DNA of 64,000 nucleotides from Cryobacterium fucosi (GCF_004403515.1 NZ_SOHH01000053.1:1-64000), one strand, 5' to 3'; counted from the first letter of the stretch, positions 8,126 through 16,023 are shown. The notes: a model not told the origin generated them from the letters alone. Translations and numbers: made by a program.

Positions 8126-9122
8126 GACAGTCCACACACACGCCATCCACGACGAGCGCTGCTCCCTTGAGAAGGCCGCACTCGGTGCAAAGGCCCGTGC
8201 TTTGGCGGTTGCACTTGCATTGTCCACAAATGGGGCAAAACGGCTGACGACAAGTCGAACACGGGTATCCCTGAATCCACTTGTCTTGTCCGCAGCAGAC
8301 CAGATGGAGGTGGGGGCGAGCGTCGTAGGCCCGGAGGATGCTCAGGTGGCTTGCTTCGCTGCTCCAGAGATCTCGGTCTGAAAAAATCGCAACGACTGTG
8401 TTGGCCTGCCCCGACGCGTTCGCGTAGAACTCGGCGTCATCGCCCCAAGGCATACGCCACCGAATGCGCTTCACGGCCTCAGCGCCCGGGGCAACTGAAA
8501 ACAGCGGGTGGGCTAATGCGGATTGTCCGCGCCAGGGGTACACCTTTGGCCAGCCCTCGATGGGATCCGGCTGGACGCTGGCGTGACGGACGACGCTCTC
8601 CTCGCGATCGAACACGACGACGGCGCCAAGTCCGGGGAGCCGACGAGCGAGCGCAATGGCACTTGCGTGAAGGCTGGCGTTGGAGCGATCGAACAACTCA
8701 ACTAGGTGAGTTGCTCGGATCACGTCTTTGGAAACCACTGCTTCAATCAGGGAGCTTGGCACGAGTAGCTCTTGTGCAACCGCGTCGCAGACGGTCTCAA
8801 GCAACGGATGAGGGTTGTCCTGCTCGGCCAGCATGTCCTGGAATTTGTCGTCAAGCTCAAGAAGGTGATGGGCCAACTCATGCGCAAGGGTAAAGTTCTG
8901 TCGCCTGGACACCGTCGGCGAGTAGAGGATGACGCCGTCTGCGAGGAAAGAGACGCCATCGCAGCTGCCCATGCCTTCTCGACGCTCGCCGAGGTGTGGC
9001 GCAGGTTGCACCTGCAAGCCAAAGTCTTGGGTCAGTGATCCAAGCGGGTCAGCGGCGAACGATGCGCGCAACGCGGGGCTCACGCGATAAACAGCACGCT
9101 TGACCCAGCCGGAAGTGTTCAT
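8121..9122 (-). CDS. ImmA/IrrE-type metallopeptidase with C-terminal zinc-ribbon cluster
   Basis: 333 residues. Residues ~20-170 resemble ImmA/IrrE peptidases: LAHELAHHLLELD gives zinc ligands His81 and His85 with Glu82, followed by CDAVAQELLVPSSL, the usual downstream acidic helix. Residues ~275-333 are an unusual Cys-rich tail (CCGQ, CSTC, CPIC, CKC, CTEC, CVDC), likely two zinc ribbons. ImmA-type enzymes cleave a partner transcription regulator in response to DNA damage or phage; the partner here is probably the XRE-like protein whose gene overlaps by 4 nt. The tail could sense metal, redox state or nucleic acid (inference). Confidence 0.85.
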   Translation of the reverse strand: MNTSGWVKRAVYRVSPALRASFAADPLGSLTQDFGLQVQPAPHLGERREGMGSCDGVSFLADGVILYSPTVSRRQNFTLAHELAHHLLELDDKFQDMLAEQDNPHPLLETVCDAVAQELLVPSSLIEAVVSKDVIRATHLVELFDRSNASLHASAIALARRLPGLGAVVVFDREESVVRHASVQPDPIEGWPKVYPWRGQSALAHPLFSVAPGAEAVKRIRWRMPWGDDAEFYANASGQANTVVAIFSDRDLWSSEASHLSILRAYDARPHLHLVCCGQDKWIQGYPCSTCRQPFCPICGQCKCNRQSTGLCTECGLLKGAALVVDGVCVDCR

Positions 9123-9739
9123 CGGTCTTCGCGAGGCTCCAGTGTCGAAACAAAGGCATCAAGCGATTCAAGCAGGGCCTCCGTTTCTGGACGATCGCCT
9201 CGGTTAACGGTCGCAAGCAGACGCGATTCGAGCATCGAAGAGGCCGCCGGTAGGGATAGCGACTTCAGTCTCGCCCACCGCTCCGACAGATCGGCGAATT
9301 TGCGTGTTGCGGCGGCCGCGATTAGCCACTCGGGCTTGGTGGGCGTTCGATCGATGATCGCTCCAAGATCGGTACCAAGTTCATCTGCAACGGCGGCGAG
9401 CAGCCCCGGAGTCAAGTCGGTTGGAGCATGTGTCTGCCATCGCGTGACGTCCGCTGCGCTGATCTGCCAGCCGCGATCACGGAGCTTGGCCGCCAAGGCA
9501 CTGGGGGCTAGCCCGGAATTCCTGCGTGCAGTCGTGAAGGCGCGACTTGAAAGGGCCACAGCCGGATCGACAATCAGGCCTAGCATAGCGGCAACTGGAT
9601 CACGTTCGAGCGGCGGCACTGCATCGTTGAGCCGAAGAAGCTCCGCGACCTCTAGGAGTTCTCGGGTGTCCTCGTCCCACGACTCGCTTGGGGCAGCGCC
9701 GGACAAGGCCGCCTCGACGCGCTCGCTCGGATCGGTCAT
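9119..9739 (-). CDS. XRE-like HTH regulator, probable ImmA target
   Basis: 206 residues. A helix-turn-helix spans residues ~70-125 (ARRNSGLAPSALAAKLRDRG, then VTRWQTHAPTDLTPGLLAAV). The flanks are helical and acidic. It overlaps the sigma gene upstream and the peptidase gene downstream by 4 nt each, so the three proteins are probably made in fixed ratio. By analogy with ImmR/ImmA pairs, or with anti-sigma regulation, it could hold the sigma factor or promoter off until cleaved. No membrane segment is present, so it is not a classical transmembrane anti-sigma factor. Confidence 0.7.
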   Translation of the reverse strand: MTDPSERVEAALSGAAPSESWDEDTRELLEVAELLRLNDAVPPLERDPVAAMLGLIVDPAVALSSRAFTTARRNSGLAPSALAAKLRDRGWQISAADVTRWQTHAPTDLTPGLLAAVADELGTDLGAIIDRTPTKPEWLIAAAATRKFADLSERWARLKSLSLPAASSMLESRLLATVNRGDRPETEALLESLDAFVSTLEPREDR

Positions 9740-10254
9740 GCTGCATCCTCATCAACAAGCGCCTCACGCAGTTTCGAAAGCGCGGCGGTGACTATCTGAC
9801 TGACACGAGCTGGCGACACTCCGAGGTCGGCGGCAACAGCATCGCGGGACTCCTCTCGAAGTACTCGCCTCACGAGTACCTGGCCCTCTCGATCCGTGAG
9901 CACATCCATTGCCTTCTCCAGTTTTTGCACCCTGCGCAGAAGGTCGATAGCTTCAACGGCCTCCCCGGGAGTCTGGTCTCCGCTCTCCGGCTGCAGTTCG
10001 GGCGCCAAAGAGCCCCCATGATGCCGCTCAGGGGCGGAGCCGACTATGTCGAGCGCCCGTAGCTTGGCGGCGTTTACCATCATTGCCTCCCAGTTCACGA
10101 CGTCTGCCGGTGGGTTCTTCATCAACGATTCCATCGCATTTTGCACAGCGTCCTCCGCAAGATCACTTCGCCGGAGGATCGAAAGCGCAACGAGGTACAT
10201 CGGTCGACGGTGAGCCAAGTACAGCGGACCCCAGTCCGGTTTCGTTGGTGGCAT
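9736..10254 (-). CDS. ECF-type RNA polymerase sigma factor
   Basis: 172 residues. Region 2 is near residues 15-60 (MYLVALSILRRSDLAEDAVQ), and region 4 is near residues 115-165 (LTDREGQVLVRRVLREESRD, then VSPARVSQIVTAALSKLREA). No sigma-1 or sigma-3 region. Gene order sigma - XRE - peptidase - ubiquitin-like cassette, together with matching promoter boxes before both the sigma gene and the cassette, indicates that it activates its own operon and the conjugation genes. The trigger is not visible. Confidence 0.85.
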   Translation of the reverse strand: MPPTKPDWGPLYLAHRRPMYLVALSILRRSDLAEDAVQNAMESLMKNPPADVVNWEAMMVNAAKLRALDIVGSAPERHHGGSLAPELQPESGDQTPGEAVEAIDLLRRVQKLEKAMDVLTDREGQVLVRRVLREESRDAVAADLGVSPARVSQIVTAALSKLREALVDEDAA

Positions 10255-10552
10255 TCGCTCTCAGTCCTCGACGCGACCGGGGTGTCGCGTCTCACGGTGT
10301 AGTCGATACAGCCACCAATGTTGTTAGCGGCTCCCCTAAAGTCGTCGCCTAAATCATCCACCCGGGGTAATCGCACCGCACCCCGACACGCGGGTCCGAG
10401 TGTTTCACGCCAAGTGAGATATGCCAGAAGCGCCCTCCAGCAATGCGGCCCCTTCGACACTCCGCCTCGTATGCACCACGTGAAGCCCAACCTGAATGGA
10501 CGTATGCTACCGTAGGTAGTTGCAAGAACCTGAGCCAGCTCGGAGGTTTGCG
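10255..10552. other. divergent promoter region, possible oriT
   Basis: 300 bp between the sigma operon (minus) and the relaxase gene (plus). It contains P1. Position directly upstream of a MobF relaxase makes it the natural place for the origin of transfer, but I cannot identify a nic site or a clear hairpin. Confidence 0.4.
10300..10328 (-). promoter_or_regulatory. putative ECF promoter P1 for the sigma operon
   Basis: Minus strand: -35 box GCTAAC (10328-10323), a 17-bp spacer and -10 box CGACTA (10305-10300), about 45 nt before the sigma ATG at 10254. Both boxes and 14 of 15 bases around the -10 match P2. This is the arrangement expected for an autoregulated ECF sigma factor. Confidence 0.7.
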
Positions 10553-13255
10553 ATGAAGGGCGGCGTGATCCTGTTCCGGGGGTCCGGGGCAGACGCGCGC
10601 CGTTACCTAGAGTCGGATCGATCGCGCGCCGACGAGTACGACCTCGACGGCGGGACAGCCCTCGCCGAGTTCTCCGTCGTCGACGGTGATGGCGAGATGA
10701 TCGGCGAAGGCGCGCTCACCCCAGGCGAGTACGCGCAGTGGGTCGACTGGATCAACCCTCTCACCACCGAGTCGATGGGCAAGCCGCGGCTATCGGGAGG
10801 CGGCCGGCAAGGATCGCCGCGGTTCGCCGAGATGGTCGTGAATGCGCCGAAGTCACTGTCGATCGCCGCGGCCCTGCACCCGGCGGTATCCGAAGCGCTC
10901 GACTCCGCGCAGCGCGACGCAGTCGCCGAGATCCGGTCCTGGATCGGCGAGCATTCCGTCACCCGCGTTGGCCCGCGGGGAAGTCAACGATTGGTGCCCG
11001 TGGAGCAGTTGGAGACGGTCGCCGTCTCGCACAAAACCTCGCGGGCCGGTGACCCGCACCGACACATGCACTTCCAGATCGGGACGCGCGTGTGGGCAGC
11101 CGGCGCCTGGCGTGGGCTCGACACCGCGGCGCTGTTCCGTCAGCAGGGCCCGATCCGATCGCTGGGCACCGCCATCATCGCCGCACACCCGCAACTCGCA
11201 GCCGTCCTCAACGACCACGGCCTCACCCTCGACCCCGTGACCGGAGAAGTCGCGGAGCTGCAGCCCTTCAACGCCGTGATGAGCAAGCGAGCCGAGCAGG
11301 TCGCGCGCAATCTCACGCACTTCGAGAAGGAGTGGCGCACGGCGCATCACGACCAGGAGCCTGGCCCGGCTGCAATGTCGCGGCTGATCGCGATGGCGTG
11401 GGATCACGAGCGGCCGCACAAGCGACCGACCGCGCTCGGCAACGAGGCGGCATGGCGTGCAGAGCTCGAGAACGCCGGCTACCGCTCCGACCTCGAGCGC
11501 GCGCCGGCGCATGCGTCGGTCTCGCTGGACGAGGTAAGCGTTCGGGATGTCGCATCGCGCGCGCTCGACCGCTGCGCAGCTGCGGCATCGACGTGGACGG
11601 CGCACGACATCCAGGAGCACGTAACGCGCATCATCACGCAGGCCGGCGTGCGGGCCGACCCCGAACCGCTGCGCGCACTGGTTACGCTCACGACGCGGCT
11701 GGCTGCGGACGATTGCCTGTCAGTCCTACCGCCCGACAGCGCGAATCCTGAGCACGTCGCGCACCTCACGAGTTTGCACGTCATCGCCTCCGAGACCCGA
11801 CTGCGCGACCTGATCACGGCACGTGCCGCGTACGCCGGCCGGGGCCACGCACCGAACCTGATGCATGTCGCGCGCCGCCTCCGGCTCGACCCGGCGCAGG
11901 CACGAGCAGCCGCCGCAGTGGCATCCAGCGATCCGCTCGTGGTCGTTGAAGGCGCTGCCGGCGCGGGCAAGACGACGATGCTCGCCGCCGTGATCGAGGC
12001 CGCCGCTGCTCACGGCCGGACGACGCGGGTGATCACGCCGACGAAGAAGGCGGCCGACGTCGCGCAGCAGGAACTCGGCGTTGCAACCGACAGTGTCGCG
12101 AAGCTCGTGCACGATCACGGCTGGCGCTGGAATCGCGACGACGTCTGGACCCGGTTCGCCGTCGGAGAAACCGACCCCGAGACCGGCGCCCGCTACATGG
12201 GCCCGGCGGCGGCCGCGCGGCTCGTGCGCGGCGAGCGGATCGTCGTGGATGAAGCTGGCATGCTCGACCAGGACACAGCGCTGGCGCTCCTCACCCTCGC
12301 GGACGAGCACGGTGCCACCCTCGCCCTGGTCGGCGACCGCGCACAGCTCGCCGCGATCGGCCGCGGCGGCGTGCTTAACATTGCCGCGCAACTCATCCCT
12401 CGCGTGCACAGCCTGACGGCCGTGCATCGTTTCACCGACCCCGCCTACGCCACACTCACCGTGCAGATGCGACGCGCCGAGGCTCCCGCATCGCTGTTCG
12501 ACCGCTTACGCGCACTGGGCCTCGTCGTCCTACATGAGAGCACGGATGCCCTGCTGGAGACGCTCGCGCGTGAGTGGCGCGAGGGAGACGCCATCACCGT
12601 GGCAACAAACGATGAAGCGCGCGAACTGAATGCTCGCATCCGCGGCCAGAGGCTACTCGCCTGCCAAGTTGACGACTGCCGCACCGCGACCGGTCGCGAC
12701 GGTCTCAGCATCGGAGGCGGGGATGTGATCCAGATCCGGCAGAACGACTCCGCTGTGCGCGTCGCGAACCGGCAGACCTGGATCGTGCAGAGCGTGGGCG
12801 ACGACGGCGCGGTGTGGGCGAAGGAACATACCCCGGGTCGGCGACAACGCACTGTGCGGCTGCCAAGGGAGTACGTCGCCGAGCACACCCATCTGGCCTA
12901 CGCCTCGACCGCATTCGGGATGCAGGGAGCCACTGTGCGTGAGTCGGACACGATCCTCGGCGCCGCTATGGATGCAGCAGGCATCTATGTGGGCATGACC
13001 CGCGGACGGAATTCCAACCGCTTGCACCTCGTCGCGGCTGACCAGGGTGATGCGCGGGAGCAGTTCGTTCTCGCGATGGAACGCGACCGCGCCGATCGCG
13101 GGCTCCGCCAAGCCACGGCGTTCGCGCAGGAGTCTGTGCGCGGCCTCGCGACCGGCACGGACAAGCGGCGTCGTGAAGCTCGCCTGCCGGACAGGACCTG
13201 CTTCAGTCGGGACTCCGCGACCCGGCGCACGCCAGAAGTCGGCCTGAGCCGATGA
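10553..13255 (+). CDS. MobF (TrwC/TraA) relaxase-helicase
   Basis: 900 residues. The N-terminal relaxase domain has catalytic-type tyrosines Tyr18 and Tyr29 and the metal-binding HUH triad His160...His171-x-His173 (DPHRHMHFQI). The C-terminal half is a RecD-like helicase: Walker A GAAGAGKTT near residue 467, IVVDEAGMLD (Walker B), LVGDRAQLAAIGRGG, and YVGMTRGR near residue 820. It would nick at oriT, stay covalently bound to the strand and unwind DNA for conjugative transfer. ATG 10553 follows GGAGG by 7 nt. No coupling protein or secretion gene is nearby, so the element is mobilizable rather than self-transmissible. Confidence 0.92.
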   Translation: MKGGVILFRGSGADARRYLESDRSRADEYDLDGGTALAEFSVVDGDGEMIGEGALTPGEYAQWVDWINPLTTESMGKPRLSGGGRQGSPRFAEMVVNAPKSLSIAAALHPAVSEALDSAQRDAVAEIRSWIGEHSVTRVGPRGSQRLVPVEQLETVAVSHKTSRAGDPHRHMHFQIGTRVWAAGAWRGLDTAALFRQQGPIRSLGTAIIAAHPQLAAVLNDHGLTLDPVTGEVAELQPFNAVMSKRAEQVARNLTHFEKEWRTAHHDQEPGPAAMSRLIAMAWDHERPHKRPTALGNEAAWRAELENAGYRSDLERAPAHASVSLDEVSVRDVASRALDRCAAAASTWTAHDIQEHVTRIITQAGVRADPEPLRALVTLTTRLAADDCLSVLPPDSANPEHVAHLTSLHVIASETRLRDLITARAAYAGRGHAPNLMHVARRLRLDPAQARAAAAVASSDPLVVVEGAAGAGKTTMLAAVIEAAAAHGRTTRVITPTKKAADVAQQELGVATDSVAKLVHDHGWRWNRDDVWTRFAVGETDPETGARYMGPAAAARLVRGERIVVDEAGMLDQDTALALLTLADEHGATLALVGDRAQLAAIGRGGVLNIAAQLIPRVHSLTAVHRFTDPAYATLTVQMRRAEAPASLFDRLRALGLVVLHESTDALLETLAREWREGDAITVATNDEARELNARIRGQRLLACQVDDCRTATGRDGLSIGGGDVIQIRQNDSAVRVANRQTWIVQSVGDDGAVWAKEHTPGRRQRTVRLPREYVAEHTHLAYASTAFGMQGATVRESDTILGAAMDAAGIYVGMTRGRNSNRLHLVAADQGDAREQFVLAMERDRADRGLRQATAFAQESVRGLATGTDKRRREARLPDRTCFSRDSATRRTPEVGLSR

Positions 13256-13437
13256 GGTCCCACGGAAGTGTCATCGGCTCAAAGCGTCGGATTCTGCGGT
13301 AGATGGCATATTCCTAGGCGACTCGACACTTGACGCAATAGGTCACTCACGCGCGGCAGATACGCGGATGTGCCCGGAAGCGGATCGTGTGCGGGCAGAT
13401 TTGGCCTCGCCGTAGCAGCGAGTCGACGGCGTTGGAT

Positions 13438-14022
13438 TCAACGGGGTGCGTTGAGCCAAAGTTCGACGGCAGTCTTATTGGGCCAGCCAGGCGGGCACCC
13501 ACGGGAAGCGTTGACCAGCGTCGTAGCGTGGATGTGGAAGTCACCGAGAGTCATCCGTCCACCCCGCACCATTAGGCGCAATATGTCCCACGTAGACACC
13601 ACCCCGATACCTTCAGCCTTCGCCTCACGAGCGGCATCTCGGTCATCCGTTACAAAAAATCCCCGCATCCGGCGGTGACTCATAATGGCGATCGTCTCGG
13701 CCTCGCCCAGGTGATCGGTGTCCGTGTCGCCCGGCTTGAGCATCCGCTCCCGGATCGTCTGTGTATCGGTGTACTCCGCGCCGACCGGGTAAAGCGCGTC
13801 GCCGAAGATGCTCGGCGCCTTCGCCATGTCCTCCAGTCCCGGCTTAGTCACTCCCTTCGCGCACTCGTTGGCGACCGTCGCACACCAACAGCCTCGGTCG
13901 CCAATCAGTTCGCCGAGTTCGTCCATCAGGCGAATGATCGCGAAGTTGTTCAGGACGGTGTTGTCGGGAAAAAAGAGGGACGGTTCAGGCAAGTTCGAGA
14001 CCCAACTCGGCCGCGAGTTCAT
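13438..14022 (-). CDS. PIN-domain-like nuclease
   Basis: 194 residues. It begins with a beta strand and acidic residue (SLFFPDNTVLNNF), has a central GEAETIAIMSHRRMRGFFVT and an acidic pair in TDDRDAAREA, the spacing of PIN-type ribonucleases. The C-terminus is a short helical extension. Its 5' end overlaps the upstream XRE-ImmA gene by 38 nt if ATG 14022 is used; a TTG at 13992 would shorten the overlap to 8 nt. Paired PIN and XRE-ImmA genes act like a toxin and its regulator in several mobile elements (family knowledge). Confidence 0.75.
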   Translation of the reverse strand: MNSRPSWVSNLPEPSLFFPDNTVLNNFAIIRLMDELGELIGDRGCWCATVANECAKGVTKPGLEDMAKAPSIFGDALYPVGAEYTDTQTIRERMLKPGDTDTDHLGEAETIAIMSHRRMRGFFVTDDRDAAREAKAEGIGVVSTWDILRLMVRGGRMTLGDFHIHATTLVNASRGCPPGWPNKTAVELWLNAPR

Positions 14023-15052
14023 CTACGCCCGGGCCACCGTTGTGCGGTTCGTACTCGTCAGCAATCCAAACCTCGCTCACGCCACGCATCCATGCGAGGT
14101 AGGCCGGACCGAGCAAGCCGGCCTCGACTTTCTGCTCATGCGCTTCCTGCAAGGCCAGAGGGAAGCGTCGGGTCGCAGCGGCATCCATCCGCTCTGTGAT
14201 CTGGTCACCGAACGAGTGCGACCAACTGCGCGCGCGCCGCAACAGCGCTTGTGTTGCGCAGTCGAGCAGTTTCCGAATGCGCTCGTTCCCAAGTCCTAAG
14301 TTGCCGAGTCGGTTGCGTAGCGCCTCGGTGGACACCCCCGTTTCCCAGAGGAAGTCAGCCACCGTCTGCAGTGACGCGGCCTCCCAATCCACCTTGTGCA
14401 CCAGCGATGCGGGGAGCAGCAGCTGAGCAGCGTACGCATTCGCTTCATCTTCGGACTCGAGCCCAACGAGATGCGCGAGCTCATGTGCGAGGTCCCAGTT
14501 CTCACGGAACCAGTTGCCTTTCGCGGGGATCATGATCACCCAACGGCCAGCGATAGTTGCTGTGTAAGCGGTGCCAAGCTCTGGCACCCGAACGACATCC
14601 ACACCGAGATTCGATTCGATGCGGGCGATGAATGGACGCACGAATTCCTCACCGAGAAGTTCACGCATCGCGTCTGACGTGCCCGGCACCCCCTCCATCA
14701 CCACTGAAGGCAGACCGGCTTGAACGTACGCCACGCGCACGTTTTCCAGAGTCTCCTTGTCTTCCTCGAAAGTGGGCACACTGCGCTGGTAAGTGGCCCT
14801 GTCATAGTCGTGACGCGCTGCGAGGACGATGCGGCGGGGATCGGGCTCCCCCGTGACAAGCTCATGCATGTCCGCGTCAAGTGCTTCAGCGATACGTAGC
14901 AACTCCAGCGATGAGATCCCACGCTGGCCCGTCAACGCACGCGACAGGGCATCGGGGGTGAGGCCGACAATCTCGGCGAAAGCCTTGCGTGTCATCGTCG
15001 GCGTCAGCGCGTCAATGCGACTCGCGATCCGCTCTCCAAGCTCCGTGTCCAT
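13985..15052 (-). CDS. XRE HTH - ImmA/IrrE peptidase fusion
   Basis: 355 residues. An N-terminal XRE helix-turn-helix (residues ~20-65: TRKAFAEIVGLTPDALSRAL) is joined to an ImmA/IrrE metallopeptidase with LAHELAHLVGLESEDEANAY (zinc His190 and His194, Glu191; downstream Glu). The C-terminal 100 residues are of unknown fold. Fused XRE-ImmA proteins regulate or activate adjacent toxin genes; here the overlapping gene is the PIN protein. This is a second, independent ImmA-type regulator on the same element. Confidence 0.88.
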   Translation of the reverse strand: MDTELGERIASRIDALTPTMTRKAFAEIVGLTPDALSRALTGQRGISSLELLRIAEALDADMHELVTGEPDPRRIVLAARHDYDRATYQRSVPTFEEDKETLENVRVAYVQAGLPSVVMEGVPGTSDAMRELLGEEFVRPFIARIESNLGVDVVRVPELGTAYTATIAGRWVIMIPAKGNWFRENWDLAHELAHLVGLESEDEANAYAAQLLLPASLVHKVDWEAASLQTVADFLWETGVSTEALRNRLGNLGLGNERIRKLLDCATQALLRRARSWSHSFGDQITERMDAAATRRFPLALQEAHEQKVEAGLLGPAYLAWMRGVSEVWIADEYEPHNGGPGVDELAAELGLELA

Positions 15053-15527
15053 CCCAACATTCTAGGTGTGCGTTGGTAATATCCCAATAGGCTCGCGGGA
15101 TTGCTTACCCCAATGCGTCGCCGACCGCGGCTGGTCCGATGCAACGGATTGGCCTCTCGACGAGGACGACAGAGACGCTCACGACCTGCGGTGACTCACG
15201 CCGAATGGATTTCCCGAGGTTAGATCATTTCTTCAGGGACGGTCTAACGGCGAGATCCAGATGCTCTCAACGAGATCGCGCAAATTCTGGTGGATCGCAT
15301 CCCCCGATAGCTCGCAAGACGCCAGTCGGTCTGGTGCCCCAAGCCTCGCGGCGGCTGCCGCCGGGGCGATCCGTCACCGACTGTCTTCGTCGCACTACTA
15401 TGCCCGCTGCATGCCTGGTGTGACATACATCCTCAGTCGGAGGGCGACGATAGGCTCCCTAAAGGAGACGCCGGATACGGTAGGTGCCATAGAGGGCCGC
15501 ACAGCGCTCCTGACCCGAGGAGCTGAG
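15053..15527. other. 475-bp stretch without a recognised gene
   Basis: Holds the promoter side of the XRE-ImmA gene. No open frame with a recognisable product. It leads into a truncated TIR reading frame at 15528. Confidence 0.45.
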
Positions 15528-15677
15528 ATGGATCTCTTCATCTCGTACGCATGGACGAGCCCGACTCATCAGGGAGTGGTTCTGCCTCCCAGCTCCACCC
15601 AGCGGGCGGAATTGGGTGACTGCGATGAACGGGTTGCGACCGAATCTTGGGCCATTAATGGCCCAAAAAGCAACTGA
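15528..15677 (+). pseudogene. remnant of a TIR-domain gene
   Basis: The ATG, preceded by GAGGAGC, opens MDLFISYAWTSPTH, the first beta strand and loop of a TIR domain. After that the frame shifts: frame +1 continues as REW, the residues expected next, but then degenerates. The 49-codon frame stops at 15677 with no further TIR motifs before the right att. It looks like the 5' fragment of a lost defence gene, and is too short to be functional. Confidence 0.5.
15647..15666. repeat. 20-bp perfect palindrome near the right att
   Basis: TTGGGCCATTAATGGCCCAA is self-complementary. Each half is the TTGGGCCATT word that also occurs twice (2219-2232 and 2263-2273) at the 3' end of int beside the left att. 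It is a candidate integrase or excisionase arm-binding site. Confidence 0.55.
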
Positions 15678-15769
15678 AACCAACTGTGACCATTCAGAAG
15701 AATCCCTGATCAGCGGAATATATCACAACCATAGATACAGTGCGAAAACACCCCCAGGCTCACTGAAAA

Positions 15770-15805
15770 TCGAAAGGTCACCGGATCGACGCCGGTCGGG
15801 GCCAC
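15770..15805 (+). repeat. att site, right copy (tRNA 3'-half repeat)
   Basis: Identical over 36 bp to 2116-2151; flanking bases differ on both sides. No tRNA 5' half precedes it. A strong hairpin terminator follows directly, as expected downstream of a native tRNA gene. Confidence 0.85.
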
Positions 15806-15845
15806 TGAAGACCACTCCCAGGCTTCTACTGGGGTGGTCTTCTTT
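15806..15845 (+). terminator. intrinsic terminator after the right att
   Basis: GAAGACCACTCCCA and TGGGGTGGTCTTC form a stem around a 9-nt loop, followed by TTT. This is the expected native tRNA terminator, marking where the original chromosome resumes. Confidence 0.75.
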
Positions 15846-15915
15846 ACGTTGATGGCGCATTCAGGTGTGGATTCCTCCGCCGGCGCTACCCCCCGATCTG
15901 GTCACAGCACACGAT

Positions 15916-15936
15916 CCCCGAATGGGGGTATGTTCG
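15916..15936 (+). promoter_or_regulatory. EPS leader palindrome, copy A
   Basis: CCCC-GAAT-GGGGG followed by TATGTTCG, 244 nt before the sugar-transferase ATG. Copies B (20457), C (28661, minus) and D (50141, minus) lie upstream of other transcription units of the polysaccharide locus. It could be an activator or repressor site or an RNA hairpin. Confidence 0.5.
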
Positions 15937-16023
15937 CCATGTGAGTAGTTGAGGATCGATCGACTACCTGCCGCACCGGATGCATGGCCCCCTAGACCAC
16001 GTGCCCGGCGCGACCCGACACAG

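Larger units (their letters stand above)
2116..15805. mobile_element. integrative mobilizable element (int/xis, MobF relaxase, defence cargo)
   Basis: Bounded by a perfect 36-bp direct repeat. The integrase gene points at the left repeat, as is usual for tRNA-targeting elements. Cargo includes a relaxase-helicase but no coupling protein, VirB4 or pilus genes, so it would need help to transfer. It also carries Abi_2, a ubiquitin-like conjugation system, PIN and ImmA genes. Genes here differ from the downstream polysaccharide operons, and the right repeat is followed at once by a tRNA-style terminator, consistent with the native chromosome resuming there. Confidence 0.8.
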
